64,000 nt of DNA. It comes from CAZROT01 sp964601895 (lineage in GTDB: Bacteria > Pseudomonadota > Gammaproteobacteria > Enterobacterales > Enterobacteriaceae). The notes beneath the pieces are model-generated. The model did not search any database, was not told the DNA's origin, and was given only the letters and a program-made list of their open reading frames with translations. Below are positions 37,533-46,234 of the stretch, in pieces. The DNA lies in contig CAZROT010000005.1 in NCBI GenBank assembly GCA_964601895.1, positions 62,001-126,000 on the forward strand, written 5' to 3'. Position numbers and translations under genes: made by a program. Position 1 is the stretch's first letter, and each line of letters begins with the position of its first letter.

Positions 37533-37659
37533 ATTCATTCCCCTGCCATACGTTCATATAAATTAATATAGCTATATTTCTTATATTTATTTTATATAAA
37601 TTTATATCATGAATATTTAAATCATAGACTATCCCGCCCGGATTGCACCATAAGGCTGC

Positions 37660-37880
37660 ATGACAACAAAATGTGCCGCTGCTGGTGACCTTCATCATTA
37701 TTTATATCGCTGGCATGATGCTGATGGGTTTTATCGCTTACCGGGCAATAAAAAACACTGGGGATTACCTTGAGGGAGGACCCACACTGGATAATGTTGT
37801 CACTGCATTATCTGCCGGCGCCTCAGCCAGCAGTAGCTGGCTGTTGATGGCACTGCCGGAGCTGTCTTTAATCAATATAA
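37660..37880 (+). pseudogene. putP: putP remnant (sodium/proline symporter N-terminus)
   Basis: The frame from 37673 reads LLVTFIIIYIAGMMLMGFIA followed by a segment with VTALSAGASASSSWLLMALP, which is the N-terminal helix I-II region of PutP-type sodium/solute symporters (E. coli has VTALSAGASDMSGWLLMGLP). Only about 67 of roughly 500 residues remain; the rest is gone and the sequence passes directly into a tex-like fragment at about 37880. The likely original ATG at 37660 is in another frame. It is non-functional. Confidence 0.8.
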
Positions 37881-38150
37881 CCTGGCGTCACGCCTGTAGC
37901 TTACGTAAGTAAGCAAGACGCCGTTCCAGCTGGCGCAACCGAATATCCCACCGCTAATTTCCTTGCGATAACGTGCAATAACAGGCACGGTATTGCCTTC
38001 AGCGGGCAGACCCATGGCAGAAGATTACCTGTACCGGCCGTATCGGTAACAATGAAGCTGAGCCACACAGGCCATAATGCACAGCGAGTAATGGTGATTT
38101 ATTTTAGAAAATACCACAGACAGCATGCCTGGGTTATCATAACTGCCGTC
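37880..38150 (-). pseudogene. tex: Degenerate second copy of the tex 5' end and its upstream region
   Basis: The segment 37880-38010 closely matches tex codons at 35283-35420 (shared ACGTAAGTAAGCAAGACGCC, AATTTCCTT, GGCACGGTATTGCCTTC). After a roughly 65-base deletion, 38050-38130 matches the tex upstream sequence 35527-35615 (AGCCACACAGGCCATAATGC, ATTTTAGAAAATACCACAGA). Similarity is incomplete, so the copy is old. It lies in the position and orientation expected for the original tex start next to greB. Confidence 0.85.
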
Positions 38151-38322
38151 ATGCAATGCATGCTGGGAAAAACCTGTCAAATTCTGTCGGCTCTGGCCCT
38201 GAGAATGTTATTGTTGTCTGCATGATTGTGCAGTGTGGAGGGAAACAGGGTGCATGCAATCATGCCGGCATCTGCCTGTTGTCTGCATCAGGCATGAATT
38301 TCAGATTTACAGGGATAATTTT

Positions 38323-38823
38323 ATGCTAAAAAGTCACTACATTACCAGGGAAGGCTGGAACGCACTAAAAAGTGAGCTAAAACAGCTGTGGCGTGAAGAA
38401 CGGCCGAAGGTCACACAAGCCGTATCAGAAGCCGCAGCACAGGGAGACAGGTCGGAAAATGCCGAGTATATTTATGGTAAAAAACGCCTGCGGGAAATTG
38501 ATCGCAGGATTCGATTTCTGTCAAAACGACTGGAAATATTAAAAATCGTTGATCCTTCGCCGCAGCAAGAAGGTAAAGTGTACTTTGGTGCCTGGATCAA
38601 GGTGGAAGATGAGCAACAGGAACAGAGAAGCTTTCGTCTTGTAGGACCGGATGAATTTGATCCGGCAAAAAAGTGGATATCTGTTGATTCACCGGTAGCG
38701 CGTGCACTGATTGGTAAACAGGTGGGTGATGAAATCAGGGTGACGACACCGGGTGGAGAAGTTACTTACTGGATACTCGCTATTAGTTATCAACCAGTTG
38801 AGAAAACAGCACAAATAACATGA
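38323..38823 (+). CDS. greB: GreB, transcript cleavage factor
   Basis: A 166-residue GreB. The N-terminal coiled coil has the conserved acidic tip ENAEYIYGKKRLREIDRRIR, and the C-terminal domain ends in VTTPGGEVTYWILAISY. GreB enters the RNA polymerase secondary channel and stimulates cleavage of backtracked RNA. The frame is open from 38233, but the ATG at 38323 with upstream AGGGA gives the canonical MLKSHYITREGW. It is followed by ompR-envZ; in E. coli greB is divergent from ompR, whereas here greB and ompR point the same way. Confidence 0.95.
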   Translation: MLKSHYITREGWNALKSELKQLWREERPKVTQAVSEAAAQGDRSENAEYIYGKKRLREIDRRIRFLSKRLEILKIVDPSPQQEGKVYFGAWIKVEDEQQEQRSFRLVGPDEFDPAKKWISVDSPVARALIGKQVGDEIRVTTPGGEVTYWILAISYQPVEKTAQIT

Positions 38824-38951
38824 CCGTTAGTGTCATAGTAAATAACATTTTTTACCTGGCTTTATGGAATGCGCCCTGCTGATTTTTGCGCACTGTAACC
38901 AGGCCCGTTTACAGAATTTTTATCAGATAATACAACCTGAGGAGTAATATC

Positions 38952-39671
38952 ATGCAAGGAAATCACAAGGTTCTGGTTGTTGATGATGATATGAGACTAC
39001 GTGCACTACTGGAACGTTATTTGGCCGAACAGGGTTTTCAGGTACGCAGTGTTGCCAATGCAGAACAAATGGATCGTCTGTTAACACGGGAAACATTTCA
39101 TCTGATGGTGCTTGATTTGATGTTACAGGGAGAAGATGGTCTGTCTGTCTGTCGTCGTCTGCGTAGCCAGGGCAATCTTATCCCGATTATTATGGTCACG
39201 GCAAAAGGAGAGGAAGTAGATCGTATCGTAGGACTGGAAATTGGCGCGGATGACTATATTCCCAAGCCCTTTAATCCGCGTGAATTACTGGCACGTATTC
39301 GCGCAGTACTACGACGTCAGGCTAATGAAATGCCTGGAGCACCGTCTCAGGAAGAGGCAGTAATTGCTTTTGGTAAATTTAAATTAAATCTGGGCACCAG
39401 GGAAATGTTTCGTGAAGATGGTGCCATGGCACTGACCAGTGGTGAATTCGCGGTACTCAAGGCACTGGTCAGCCACCCGCGCGAACCGCTATCACGGGAT
39501 AAATTGATGAATCTGGCGCGCGGCCGTGAATACAGTACGATGGAACGTTCCATTGACGTACAGATTTCACGCCTGCGTCGCATGATAGAAGAAGATCCCA
39601 CCCATCCGCGTTATATACAGACAGTGTGGGGTTTGGGTTACGTCTTCGTGCCCGATGGGAGCCAGGCATGA
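38952..39671 (+). CDS. ompR: OmpR, osmoregulation response regulator
   Basis: A 239-residue OmpR. The receiver domain has Asp11-Asp12 and phosphoacceptor Asp55 (MVLDLMLQGEDG) with the later Lys of YIPKPFNPREL; the C-terminal winged helix carries RSIDVQISRLRRMIEEDP and VWGLGYVFVPDG. It controls porins, and often motility, fimbriae and virulence, according to osmolarity and pH. GGAG precedes the ATG. It overlaps envZ by four bases. Confidence 0.97.
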   Translation: MQGNHKVLVVDDDMRLRALLERYLAEQGFQVRSVANAEQMDRLLTRETFHLMVLDLMLQGEDGLSVCRRLRSQGNLIPIIMVTAKGEEVDRIVGLEIGADDYIPKPFNPRELLARIRAVLRRQANEMPGAPSQEEAVIAFGKFKLNLGTREMFREDGAMALTSGEFAVLKALVSHPREPLSRDKLMNLARGREYSTMERSIDVQISRLRRMIEEDPTHPRYIQTVWGLGYVFVPDGSQA

Positions 39672-41095
39672 AGTACTGCCGTTTATCACTACGCAGCGCC
39701 TTTACCAGGACATTATTATTAATTGTTATTCTGCTGTTTGTCAGTCTGCTGATGACGTCTCTGGTGGTACTGAACTTTGCCATTTTGCCAAGTCTGCAGC
39801 AATTTAATAAAGTTCTGGCTCACGAAATTCGCCTGTTAATGACTGATAAGCTGGAACTGGAAGACGGCACATTACTTGAAGTCCCTCCTGCCTTTCGCAA
39901 AGAAATTTATCGTGAGTTAGGTATTTCACTACACAATAATGCAGGGGCACATGAAAAGGGCCTGCGTTGTGCTCAGCCTTATCCTTTTTTAAGCCAGCAA
40001 ATGGCTCAGCAATTTGGTGGACCGACAGAAGTACGCCTCGAAGTCAGCAACAGTACGCCCATAGTCTGGTTAAAAACCTGGCTATCGCCCGATATGTGGG
40101 TACGGGTGCCCTTAACTGAAATTGATCAGGGTGATTTCTCACCCCTGTTTCGTTATACCCTCGCAATTATGCTACTGGCGATAACCGGTGCCTGGCTGTT
40201 TATTCGCGCACAAAACCGCCCTCTTATCGCGTTAGAACAGGCTGCTTTTCAGGTAGGTAAAGGACTTGTCCCGGTGCCTCTGCCAGAATATGGCACATCA
40301 GAAATCAGGGCGGTGACACGCGCATTTAATCAAATGGCTACCGGGGTAAAACAACTGGCCGCTGATCGTACTCTGTTAATGGCGGGAGTCAGTCATGATT
40401 TACGTACTCCCCTCACGCGTATTCGTCTGGCGACGGAAATGATGGATGCTGCTGAAAATTATTTATCTGAATCCATTAACAAAGATATTGAAGAGTGCAA
40501 TGCCATTATTGAGCAGTTTATTAATTATCTGCGTACTGGCCAGGAAATGCAGATGGGATCTTTTGATCTTAACGCGATCATTGGTGAAGTTATCGCCGTA
40601 GAGAGTGGTTATGAACGCATCATTGAAACGAATTTGTTTCAGGGCAAATTAATGGTAAATATTCACCCATTATCTATTAAACGGGCATTGACGAATATGG
40701 TTATTAATGCAGCCCGCTATGGCAATGGCTGGATTAAAGTAAGTAGTGGCCAGCAGTCGAAGTATGGATGGTTTCAGGTAGAAGATAATGGTCCTGGCAT
40801 TAAACCAGACGAACAGGAAAGATTGCTCAAACCTTTTGCCTGTGGTGATAGCGCCCGCAGTACCAGTGGTAGTGGCCTCGGTCTTGCAATCGTTCAGCGT
40901 ATTATTGATGCACATAACACAAACTCATTGGGTCATCATCATAAAAAACTGGAATTGGGCATCAGTGAGAGAGGCGGGCTGCGCATTCGCGCCAGTGTTC
41001 TTTTGTCTGAAAATATCGCTACTACAGAAACAGAAAACACTCCCGGACAGGAAGCAATAGATGGCAGGTTAGTTATCTTACCCAGCTCAAAATAA
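39668..41095 (+). CDS. envZ: EnvZ, osmosensor histidine kinase
   Basis: The kinase partner of OmpR, 475 residues from the ATG overlapping the ompR stop. Two membrane helices (about 15-38 and 162-180) flank a periplasmic domain. A HAMP region, the H box with phosphorylated His243 (AGVSHDLRTPLTRIRLA), the N box (NMVINAARYG) and G boxes (DNGPGI, GSGLGLAIVQR) follow. Compared with the E. coli protein there is a short insertion TNSLGHHH after the G2 box and about 15 extra C-terminal residues. The frame is open from 39626, inside ompR, but that part has no similarity. Confidence 0.96.
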   Translation: MKYCRLSLRSAFTRTLLLIVILLFVSLLMTSLVVLNFAILPSLQQFNKVLAHEIRLLMTDKLELEDGTLLEVPPAFRKEIYRELGISLHNNAGAHEKGLRCAQPYPFLSQQMAQQFGGPTEVRLEVSNSTPIVWLKTWLSPDMWVRVPLTEIDQGDFSPLFRYTLAIMLLAITGAWLFIRAQNRPLIALEQAAFQVGKGLVPVPLPEYGTSEIRAVTRAFNQMATGVKQLAADRTLLMAGVSHDLRTPLTRIRLATEMMDAAENYLSESINKDIEECNAIIEQFINYLRTGQEMQMGSFDLNAIIGEVIAVESGYERIIETNLFQGKLMVNIHPLSIKRALTNMVINAARYGNGWIKVSSGQQSKYGWFQVEDNGPGIKPDEQERLLKPFACGDSARSTSGSGLGLAIVQRIIDAHNTNSLGHHHKKLELGISERGGLRIRASVLLSENIATTETENTPGQEAIDGRLVILPSSK

Positions 41096-41309
41096 TGTTT
41101 AAAAACAAATTTATAGATAGCGTGACGCAGGGTAAGTATTACGCAGATAATGCCGCCAGGTTTAATTACCGAATCTTTTTAAGGCTGTTGCTGCATGTGG
41201 GGCAACGACGATTTAATCGGCTTAATAATGTACCCAGATACCTGTTATGTTAATTTTTTATCTTATTTGCCATTGTATTAATTGCTAACGATAGCTGCAA
41301 TGCAGGGTT

Positions 41310-42929
41310 TCATGATGAAATTTTCGGCCCTGCGCTGATTAATGCCTTGCCTGCAGGTGTAGTCGTATACTGAGTAAAATTAGTAACAAAACGCTGAGCC
41401 AGTTGCCGGGCTTTCAACTCCCATTGCGCGGGATCAGAGTAAGTTGTGCGTGGATCCAGAATATCAGCATTGACTCCCGGCAAGGCAACAGGGATGCGCA
41501 GATTGAAGACTGGCAGGGTAATGGTTTGGGCATTCTCTATGTCATCATTGAGTATGGCGTCAATAATTGCACGCGTGTCTTTAATGGAAATGCGCCTGCC
41601 AGTGCCATTCCAGCCGGTGTTGACCAGCCAGGCTTTGGCGCCAGCAGCCTGCATTCTGTCAAGCAGCACTGTTGCGTACTGTGTAGGATGCAGGGAGAGG
41701 AAAGCCGCACCAAAACAGGCAGAAAAAGTCGGTACGGGATCAGTAATACCGCATTCTGTACCGGCAAGTTTAGCGGTGAAGCCAGACAAAAAATAATACT
41801 GAGTCTGCGTTGAGGTCAGACAGGAAACAGGCGGAAAAACACCAAAAGCATCGGCAGTGAGAAAAATCACATGAGTGGCATGACCCGCGCGCGAGACAGG
41901 TTTAACGATATTGTTAATATGATAAATAGGATAGGACACACGCGTATTTTCGGTCTTGCTGGCATCATTAAAATCGATGGATCCGTCTGCCCTTACCTGC
42001 ACGTTTTCCAGCAAGGCATCACGCCTGATGGCATGATAAATATCAGGCTCCGTGTCTTCAGAAAGCTGAATGGTTTTTGCGTAGCAGCCACCTTCAAAGT
42101 TAAATACACCATTATCATCCCAGCCGTGCTCATCATCACCAATGAGCTGACGCCTGGGATCCGTTGATAAAGTCGTTTTCCCGGTACCTGATAAACCAAA
42201 AAAAATAGCCACATCACCCTTTGAACCCACATTCGCCGAGCAGTGCATAGAGGCTATCCCCTTTTGCGGCAGAAAGTAGTTCATCATCGAAAACAGCCCT
42301 TTTTTCATTTCACCGCCATACCAGGTCCCTCCAATGAGCTGCATGCATTCGGTGAGATTAAAGGCAATAAAATTTTCGGAATTGAGGCCCTGCTCACGCC
42401 ATTGTGGATTAGTGCATCTGGCACCGTTCATAACGACAAAATCAGGTTTAAAATCTATCAATTCATGCTCAGAAGGGCGAATGAACATGTTTTTAACGAA
42501 ATGTGCCTGCCAGGCAACCTCAGTAATAAAACGTACATTCAGTCTGGTATTGGCGTTAGCACCACAAAAAGCATCAATAACAAACAGACGCTTTCCCTCC
42601 AGCTGGCTACTGACAAGTTGTTTCAGATGCTGCCATATCTTTGGGCTCAGTGGCTGGTTACCGTTCTGACCGGCACAAGCCCACCAGACGACATCCCGGG
42701 TTATCTTATCCTCTACAATGTATTTATCTTTGGGAGAACGCCCGGTAAAGGCGCCAGTATCCACAGCAACAGCACCTGATGCAGTGACAATACCACGCTC
42801 ATGACCCGATAATCCTGACCTGGTTTCTTCGGCAAACAACTGTGTATAATCCGGATTATAAATAATGTCACTGACATTGTGGATGCCATAACGACTCAGC
42901 GCCTGAGGGGTGATGCCTGTAACAGTCAT
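41310..42929 (-). CDS. pckA: Phosphoenolpyruvate carboxykinase (ATP)
   Basis: A 539-residue ATP-dependent PEP carboxykinase that converts oxaloacetate to PEP in gluconeogenesis. The kinase-1a P-loop GLSGTGKTTLS, the oxaloacetate-binding FTGRSPKDKYIV, and the metal-binding kinase-2 motif IGDDEHGW are visible. A strong AAGGAG precedes the ATG. It is convergent with envZ, as in E. coli. Downstream genes of the E. coli region (yrfG, igaA, hslR, hslO) are replaced by the fimbrial locus. Confidence 0.96.
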   Translation of the reverse strand: MTVTGITPQALSRYGIHNVSDIIYNPDYTQLFAEETRSGLSGHERGIVTASGAVAVDTGAFTGRSPKDKYIVEDKITRDVVWWACAGQNGNQPLSPKIWQHLKQLVSSQLEGKRLFVIDAFCGANANTRLNVRFITEVAWQAHFVKNMFIRPSEHELIDFKPDFVVMNGARCTNPQWREQGLNSENFIAFNLTECMQLIGGTWYGGEMKKGLFSMMNYFLPQKGIASMHCSANVGSKGDVAIFFGLSGTGKTTLSTDPRRQLIGDDEHGWDDNGVFNFEGGCYAKTIQLSEDTEPDIYHAIRRDALLENVQVRADGSIDFNDASKTENTRVSYPIYHINNIVKPVSRAGHATHVIFLTADAFGVFPPVSCLTSTQTQYYFLSGFTAKLAGTECGITDPVPTFSACFGAAFLSLHPTQYATVLLDRMQAAGAKAWLVNTGWNGTGRRISIKDTRAIIDAILNDDIENAQTITLPVFNLRIPVALPGVNADILDPRTTYSDPAQWELKARQLAQRFVTNFTQYTTTPAGKALISAGPKISS

Positions 42930-43286
42930 GTCATTACTCCTTGGATATATACAGTTGATGATATCAGTTCACTATCAATAGTGGCTTTATAGTGCTCTGC
43001 TACTGACAGCATCAGCCGTCAATCAATTAACATTCAGAATGGTTTTCATGAAATTATGCGAATCAGGTCGTGCAATATAACAAACATCAAACGTATAAGA
43101 TATTAGAGAGATAAAGAGACAGGCATTTTAGCCGGTAAAACAGGACAGGATTTTTGCGCTAATCAGCGAGGCATGGTTTTTGCACAATCACTGCGGATGA
43201 ATACGGTAGTTAAGCGATAACAGCCCGAAACCCAGACCGACAACAGCCCGGGTTCGGGGTAATACAATTATCAGGGTCGTGGGTAA
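42930..43286. other. pckA upstream / fimbrial locus end region
   Basis: About 360 bases separating the pckA start from the last pilin stop, both on the minus strand. It contains an imperfect stem CCCGAAACCC (43224-43233) with GGGTTCGGG (43250-43258), probably the end of the pilin-1 transcript. The pckA promoter should lie in the left part. No gene seen. Confidence 0.55.
43224..43258 (-). terminator. GC-rich hairpin after the last pilin gene
   Basis: CCCGAAACCC and GGGTTCGGG pair with one bulge across a 16-base loop, about 30 bases beyond the pilin-1 stop in the direction of transcription. It is followed by GCTGTTATCG rather than a clean T tract. Confidence 0.4.
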
Positions 43287-43859
43287 TTACTGATAATCTA
43301 TCTGGATGGTTGGAGTTGCCGCTACGCTACCCGGCGTTACCGGTAAAGCTTCCGCACTGATTCGGATAATATTAGCCTGAAGCGGAACGGTAAACCCACC
43401 TGACATCACGGTGTAAGCCTCATCATTCACGGCACCAGGCTCCATATTGGACACCAGTCCCGTGGTTTCCTGTATCTGTATAGCAACACCGGTCGCACCC
43501 TCCGTACCATTCATATTCTTAAACGCAGTACCATCCGCAGTACCATTAAGCGCTAATTTCGCGCTACTATTATCGACCATTGCTGGCGGACAGCTGGTGA
43601 ATGCTAAGTTAAAATCTATAAAATCAGAGGCATTGCCAACTGCAGCGAATGTGCTCAGCATCATTGGCAGTAACTCTACCGTGGTAACAATACTACCTCT
43701 TGACGATAATTCCATATTACAGGTGGTAACCGCTACTGGATTTATCTGACTGGTGATGGTGAGTGTACCATTATTAGTGATGCTTCCCGTCGCCTGAGCG
43801 ACTGTTGATGCAATGCTGGCAGCAATCATCACAGCAATGACTGACCGCATTTTTTTCAT
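43287..43859 (-). CDS. Fimbrial major/minor pilin, paralogue 1
   Basis: A 190-residue secreted pilin. Signal peptide of about 23 residues (cleavage near AQA), then an N-terminal donor-strand segment GSITNNGTLTITSQINPV, two cysteines (TCNMEL and FTSCPPAM) forming the pilin disulfide, the internal ATGVAIQI strand and the C-terminal PTIQIDYQ with penultimate Tyr used in chaperone binding. It belongs to the FimA-type pilin family. AGGAGA precedes the ATG. It is the most distal of three paralogous pilins in the locus and is separated from the next by a terminator. Confidence 0.9.
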   Translation of the reverse strand: MKKMRSVIAVMIAASIASTVAQATGSITNNGTLTITSQINPVAVTTCNMELSSRGSIVTTVELLPMMLSTFAAVGNASDFIDFNLAFTSCPPAMVDNSSAKLALNGTADGTAFKNMNGTEGATGVAIQIQETTGLVSNMEPGAVNDEAYTVMSGGFTVPLQANIIRISAEALPVTPGSVAATPTIQIDYQ

Positions 43860-44200
43860 GGTGCCTGTCTCCTGAAGTAAAGAACAGCATCTACGGCTGT
43901 TGCCCGGTATCCTGATGCGAGCGCCATTGACTGTTATTCCCTTGCAGACGGTGGTATTGCTGGCGCCTTATGTAAATATTTCGTTTACATTTATTTAAAG
44001 AGTATGGAATATAAAAAGGAAGCTATCATCATGTAGCGCGCAATAACTTTTACAGGCAACTGACACATGAAGATAATTTCGCTATGGATGCGCTGTAGTT
44101 AACATTAATTACGCAGTAATAGAGGAAAAAATCAGCCCTGTCTGGCTGATTTTCCTCTGAATGCTATCAAAAACAGGAGATCCCGTAATGATGGAGAAAA
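43860..44200. other. Spacer between pilin 2 and pilin 1
   Basis: 341 bases with no gene. It holds a strong intrinsic terminator for pilin 2 (44122-44158) and must hold a promoter for pilin 1 if that gene is expressed independently. A CGTTTACATTTATTTAAAG-like AT-rich stretch near 43980-44010 is a possible promoter site. Confidence 0.6.
44122..44158 (-). terminator. Intrinsic terminator after pilin 2
   Basis: On the minus strand AATCAGCC and GGCTGATT form a stem with a short loop, extended outward by GAGGAAA/TTTCCTC and followed by T-rich sequence. It lies about 45 bases after the pilin-2 stop. It looks like a functional rho-independent terminator and separates pilin 2 from pilin 1. Confidence 0.7.
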
Positions 44201-44764
44201 TTACTGATAATCTATCTGCACAACGGCATTTGCAGCCACGACACCGGCTGTTACCGCAGTACCTTCCGGGCTGGTTCTGACAATATTAGCCTGGAGTGGA
44301 ACATTGAAAGCACCGCCAGTAACGGTATAACCCTCAGTATTCAGCGTATCAGGTATCATGTTTGAAGCCGTTCCGGTAGTTTCCTGTATCTGAACACCGA
44401 TACCAGTCGCAGTACCTGAGTTCTGAAACACATTCTCATTATTGCTATCTTTGGTGCCCTTCAGTGTTAATTGCGCACTGGAGTTATCGGCCATGGCTGC
44501 CGGACAGCTGGTGAATGCCAGGGTAAACGCTTTAGAATCAGTGGCAGAGCCGACTTCATTAAACGTATCGACAAGAACGGCATCCAGCTCAACACTGGTA
44601 GCAATACCACCTGATGAAATTTCCAGGTTACAGGTTGTAGCCGGTGCAGCATTTATCATACCGTTGATATGTAACGTGCCATTATTCGCTATAGTTCCCG
44701 CTGCCTGAGCCGCTGTCGTAATGAAAGCAGCAGATACCATTACCGCCAAAAGCGTTTTTTTCAT
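44201..44764 (-). CDS. Fimbrial pilin, paralogue 2
   Basis: A 187-residue pilin from the ATG at 44764, which has AAAGGA six bases upstream; an in-frame TTG at 44782 is less likely. The signal peptide ends near AQA. The mature protein starts AGTIANNGTLHINGMINAAP and carries the disulfide cysteines in TTCNLEIS and FTSCPAAM. It ends VVQIDYQ. It is the closest relative of pilin 1 in the locus and shares its internal NSSAxLxLxGT and GVxIQETTG strands. It could be the major shaft subunit. Confidence 0.9.
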   Translation of the reverse strand: MKKTLLAVMVSAAFITTAAQAAGTIANNGTLHINGMINAAPATTCNLEISSGGIATSVELDAVLVDTFNEVGSATDSKAFTLAFTSCPAAMADNSSAQLTLKGTKDSNNENVFQNSGTATGIGVQIQETTGTASNMIPDTLNTEGYTVTGGAFNVPLQANIVRTSPEGTAVTAGVVAANAVVQIDYQ

Positions 44765-45375
44765 AATTTTTCCTTTAAGCAATAAGAATGAACAATCTGA
44801 ATTCCTGAATCTTGATGATTTCTAATAAAATCATCGGAATTAATTATACGATTTACTTGTTCATTTAATTTTTAAATTTCATTAATTTATGTTATTTAAA
44901 ATAAAAATAAATTTAAGAAAATTATGAAATAAGCCTCAATACAACTAAGGACACGGATCTGCGCGAACATCCTGACTGTTTATGCGGTACAACATTAGCG
45001 CATGGCCAGATAGCTGCCTTTTTTCTGGCGGTTTTGCATACAGGCAGAGACATCATACAACATGCCAGCAATTAGCTGCGGCTAAACAGGAAACGTTATC
45101 GGCATGGCAGGACAGGGGGCTAATGGCAGCAGGTATTGCAGCAGGGCTGCGACATTCACTGCAGAGAAATTGTGCCGGGAAGCACACAACGCAGAGCCTG
45201 CATTTACCATCAGCGCCTGAGGAGAGGCACCAGAAACCATCTGCTGGTAATTTCATGCATGTCTGAGTGTTGCCAATAAAAAACCAGCCCGACTGCGGCT
45301 GGTTTATAGAGTTATGCCTGGAATAACCTCAACATCGGGTAGTCCAGAAAGATAATGATGTGTGGCGAATGCCGA
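44765..45375. other. Long spacer between pilin 3 and pilin 2
   Basis: About 610 bases. The part next to pilin 2 (44800-44945) is very AT-rich and probably contains its promoter. The middle (44950-45265) is more GC-rich and has open frames on both strands (94 codons on plus, 67 on minus) with no recognisable product; it may be a gene remnant. A strong terminator for pilin 3 lies at 45275-45305. Confidence 0.55.
45275..45305 (-). terminator. Intrinsic terminator after pilin 3
   Basis: On the minus strand AAACCAGCC (45305-45297), a 7-base loop and GGCTGGTTT (45289-45281) form a perfect 9-bp stem followed by TTTATT. It is a textbook rho-independent terminator about 70 bases after the pilin-3 stop, so the chaperone-usher operon should end here. 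Confidence 0.85.
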
Positions 45376-45942
45376 TTAGTTATAGTTAATCTTGATAGTT
45401 GATATAACGCTCACGTCACCAGTTGTTACCGCTACATCGTCTGCACTGGTTTTGACGAGGTTAGCTGCAAGCGGAACTTCAAATGCACTATCGGCAACCT
45501 GGTAGGCATATTTATTCATTGCGCCGGGTATCATAAATGTCTTATCGCCAATTGTTTTTATCTGCACAGCAACACCAGTAGCACTACCCATATTCTTAAA
45601 GGCATTAAGACTAGTATCATCATCCGCAGTGCCATCAAGTGTTAATTGCGCAGTACTATTCATTGCTGCCGGGCAAGCACTGAATTTCAGCGTAAATGGT
45701 TGAGGTGCAGAGGTAGAACCGGCTGTAGTCAATTCATCAGCGCTAACAGGATCCAACAAGACATTTACGCCAGTAGCTCCGTCTACTGCCGCTTCACTGC
45801 CTACTGCTATCTTACAGGTTCTGGCAGCCGCCTCAGTGATACTGCCAGTGATGGTCAGCGTACCATAATCAGTGACTACTGCCTGAGCCAGTGTTGATGT
45901 CATGGCCGCAGCCACCAGTACCGTTAAAAGCGTCTTTTTCAT
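45376..45942 (-). CDS. Fimbrial pilin, paralogue 3
   Basis: A 188-residue FimA-type pilin with a signal peptide (to about AQA, residue 20), an N-terminal strand DYGTLTITGSITEAA, cysteines in RTCKIAVG and FSACPAAM, and the C-terminal STIKINYN with penultimate Tyr. It is more diverged than pilins 1 and 2. GGAGAG lies upstream of the ATG. It is the first pilin after the tip adhesin gene, 292 bases away, and is followed by a strong terminator. Confidence 0.9.
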   Translation of the reverse strand: MKKTLLTVLVAAAMTSTLAQAVVTDYGTLTITGSITEAAARTCKIAVGSEAAVDGATGVNVLLDPVSADELTTAGSTSAPQPFTLKFSACPAAMNSTAQLTLDGTADDDTSLNAFKNMGSATGVAVQIKTIGDKTFMIPGAMNKYAYQVADSAFEVPLAANLVKTSADDVAVTTGDVSVISTIKINYN

Positions 45943-46234
45943 TATATCTCTCTCCGTGAATTAGAATAATAATATCCCGGCATTCCAGCAGCACGTCTGC
46001 TTGTATGTGTATGCCACCGACTGTTATACGCGCTACAGGAAAAGGTACAAACTCTTTATCTGTTTAATTACTGCCAATATAGTAACTTTTTGTAAAAAAA
46101 GACGCTTATTTAATATAATTGCTCTAGTTATATTTCAATAAATTTCAAAAATTACCCTGTCGTCAATCATACTGCTCATCATGCGTTATTGTTATGCTGT
46201 GCAATGTGGCTGCCCGACACTCAGCACAATTCCC

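Noticed and set aside
44982..45266. 94-codon plus-strand frame in the spacer between two pilins
   Set aside because: No ribosome-binding site or family similarity and it opposes the locus; kept only as a possible remnant.
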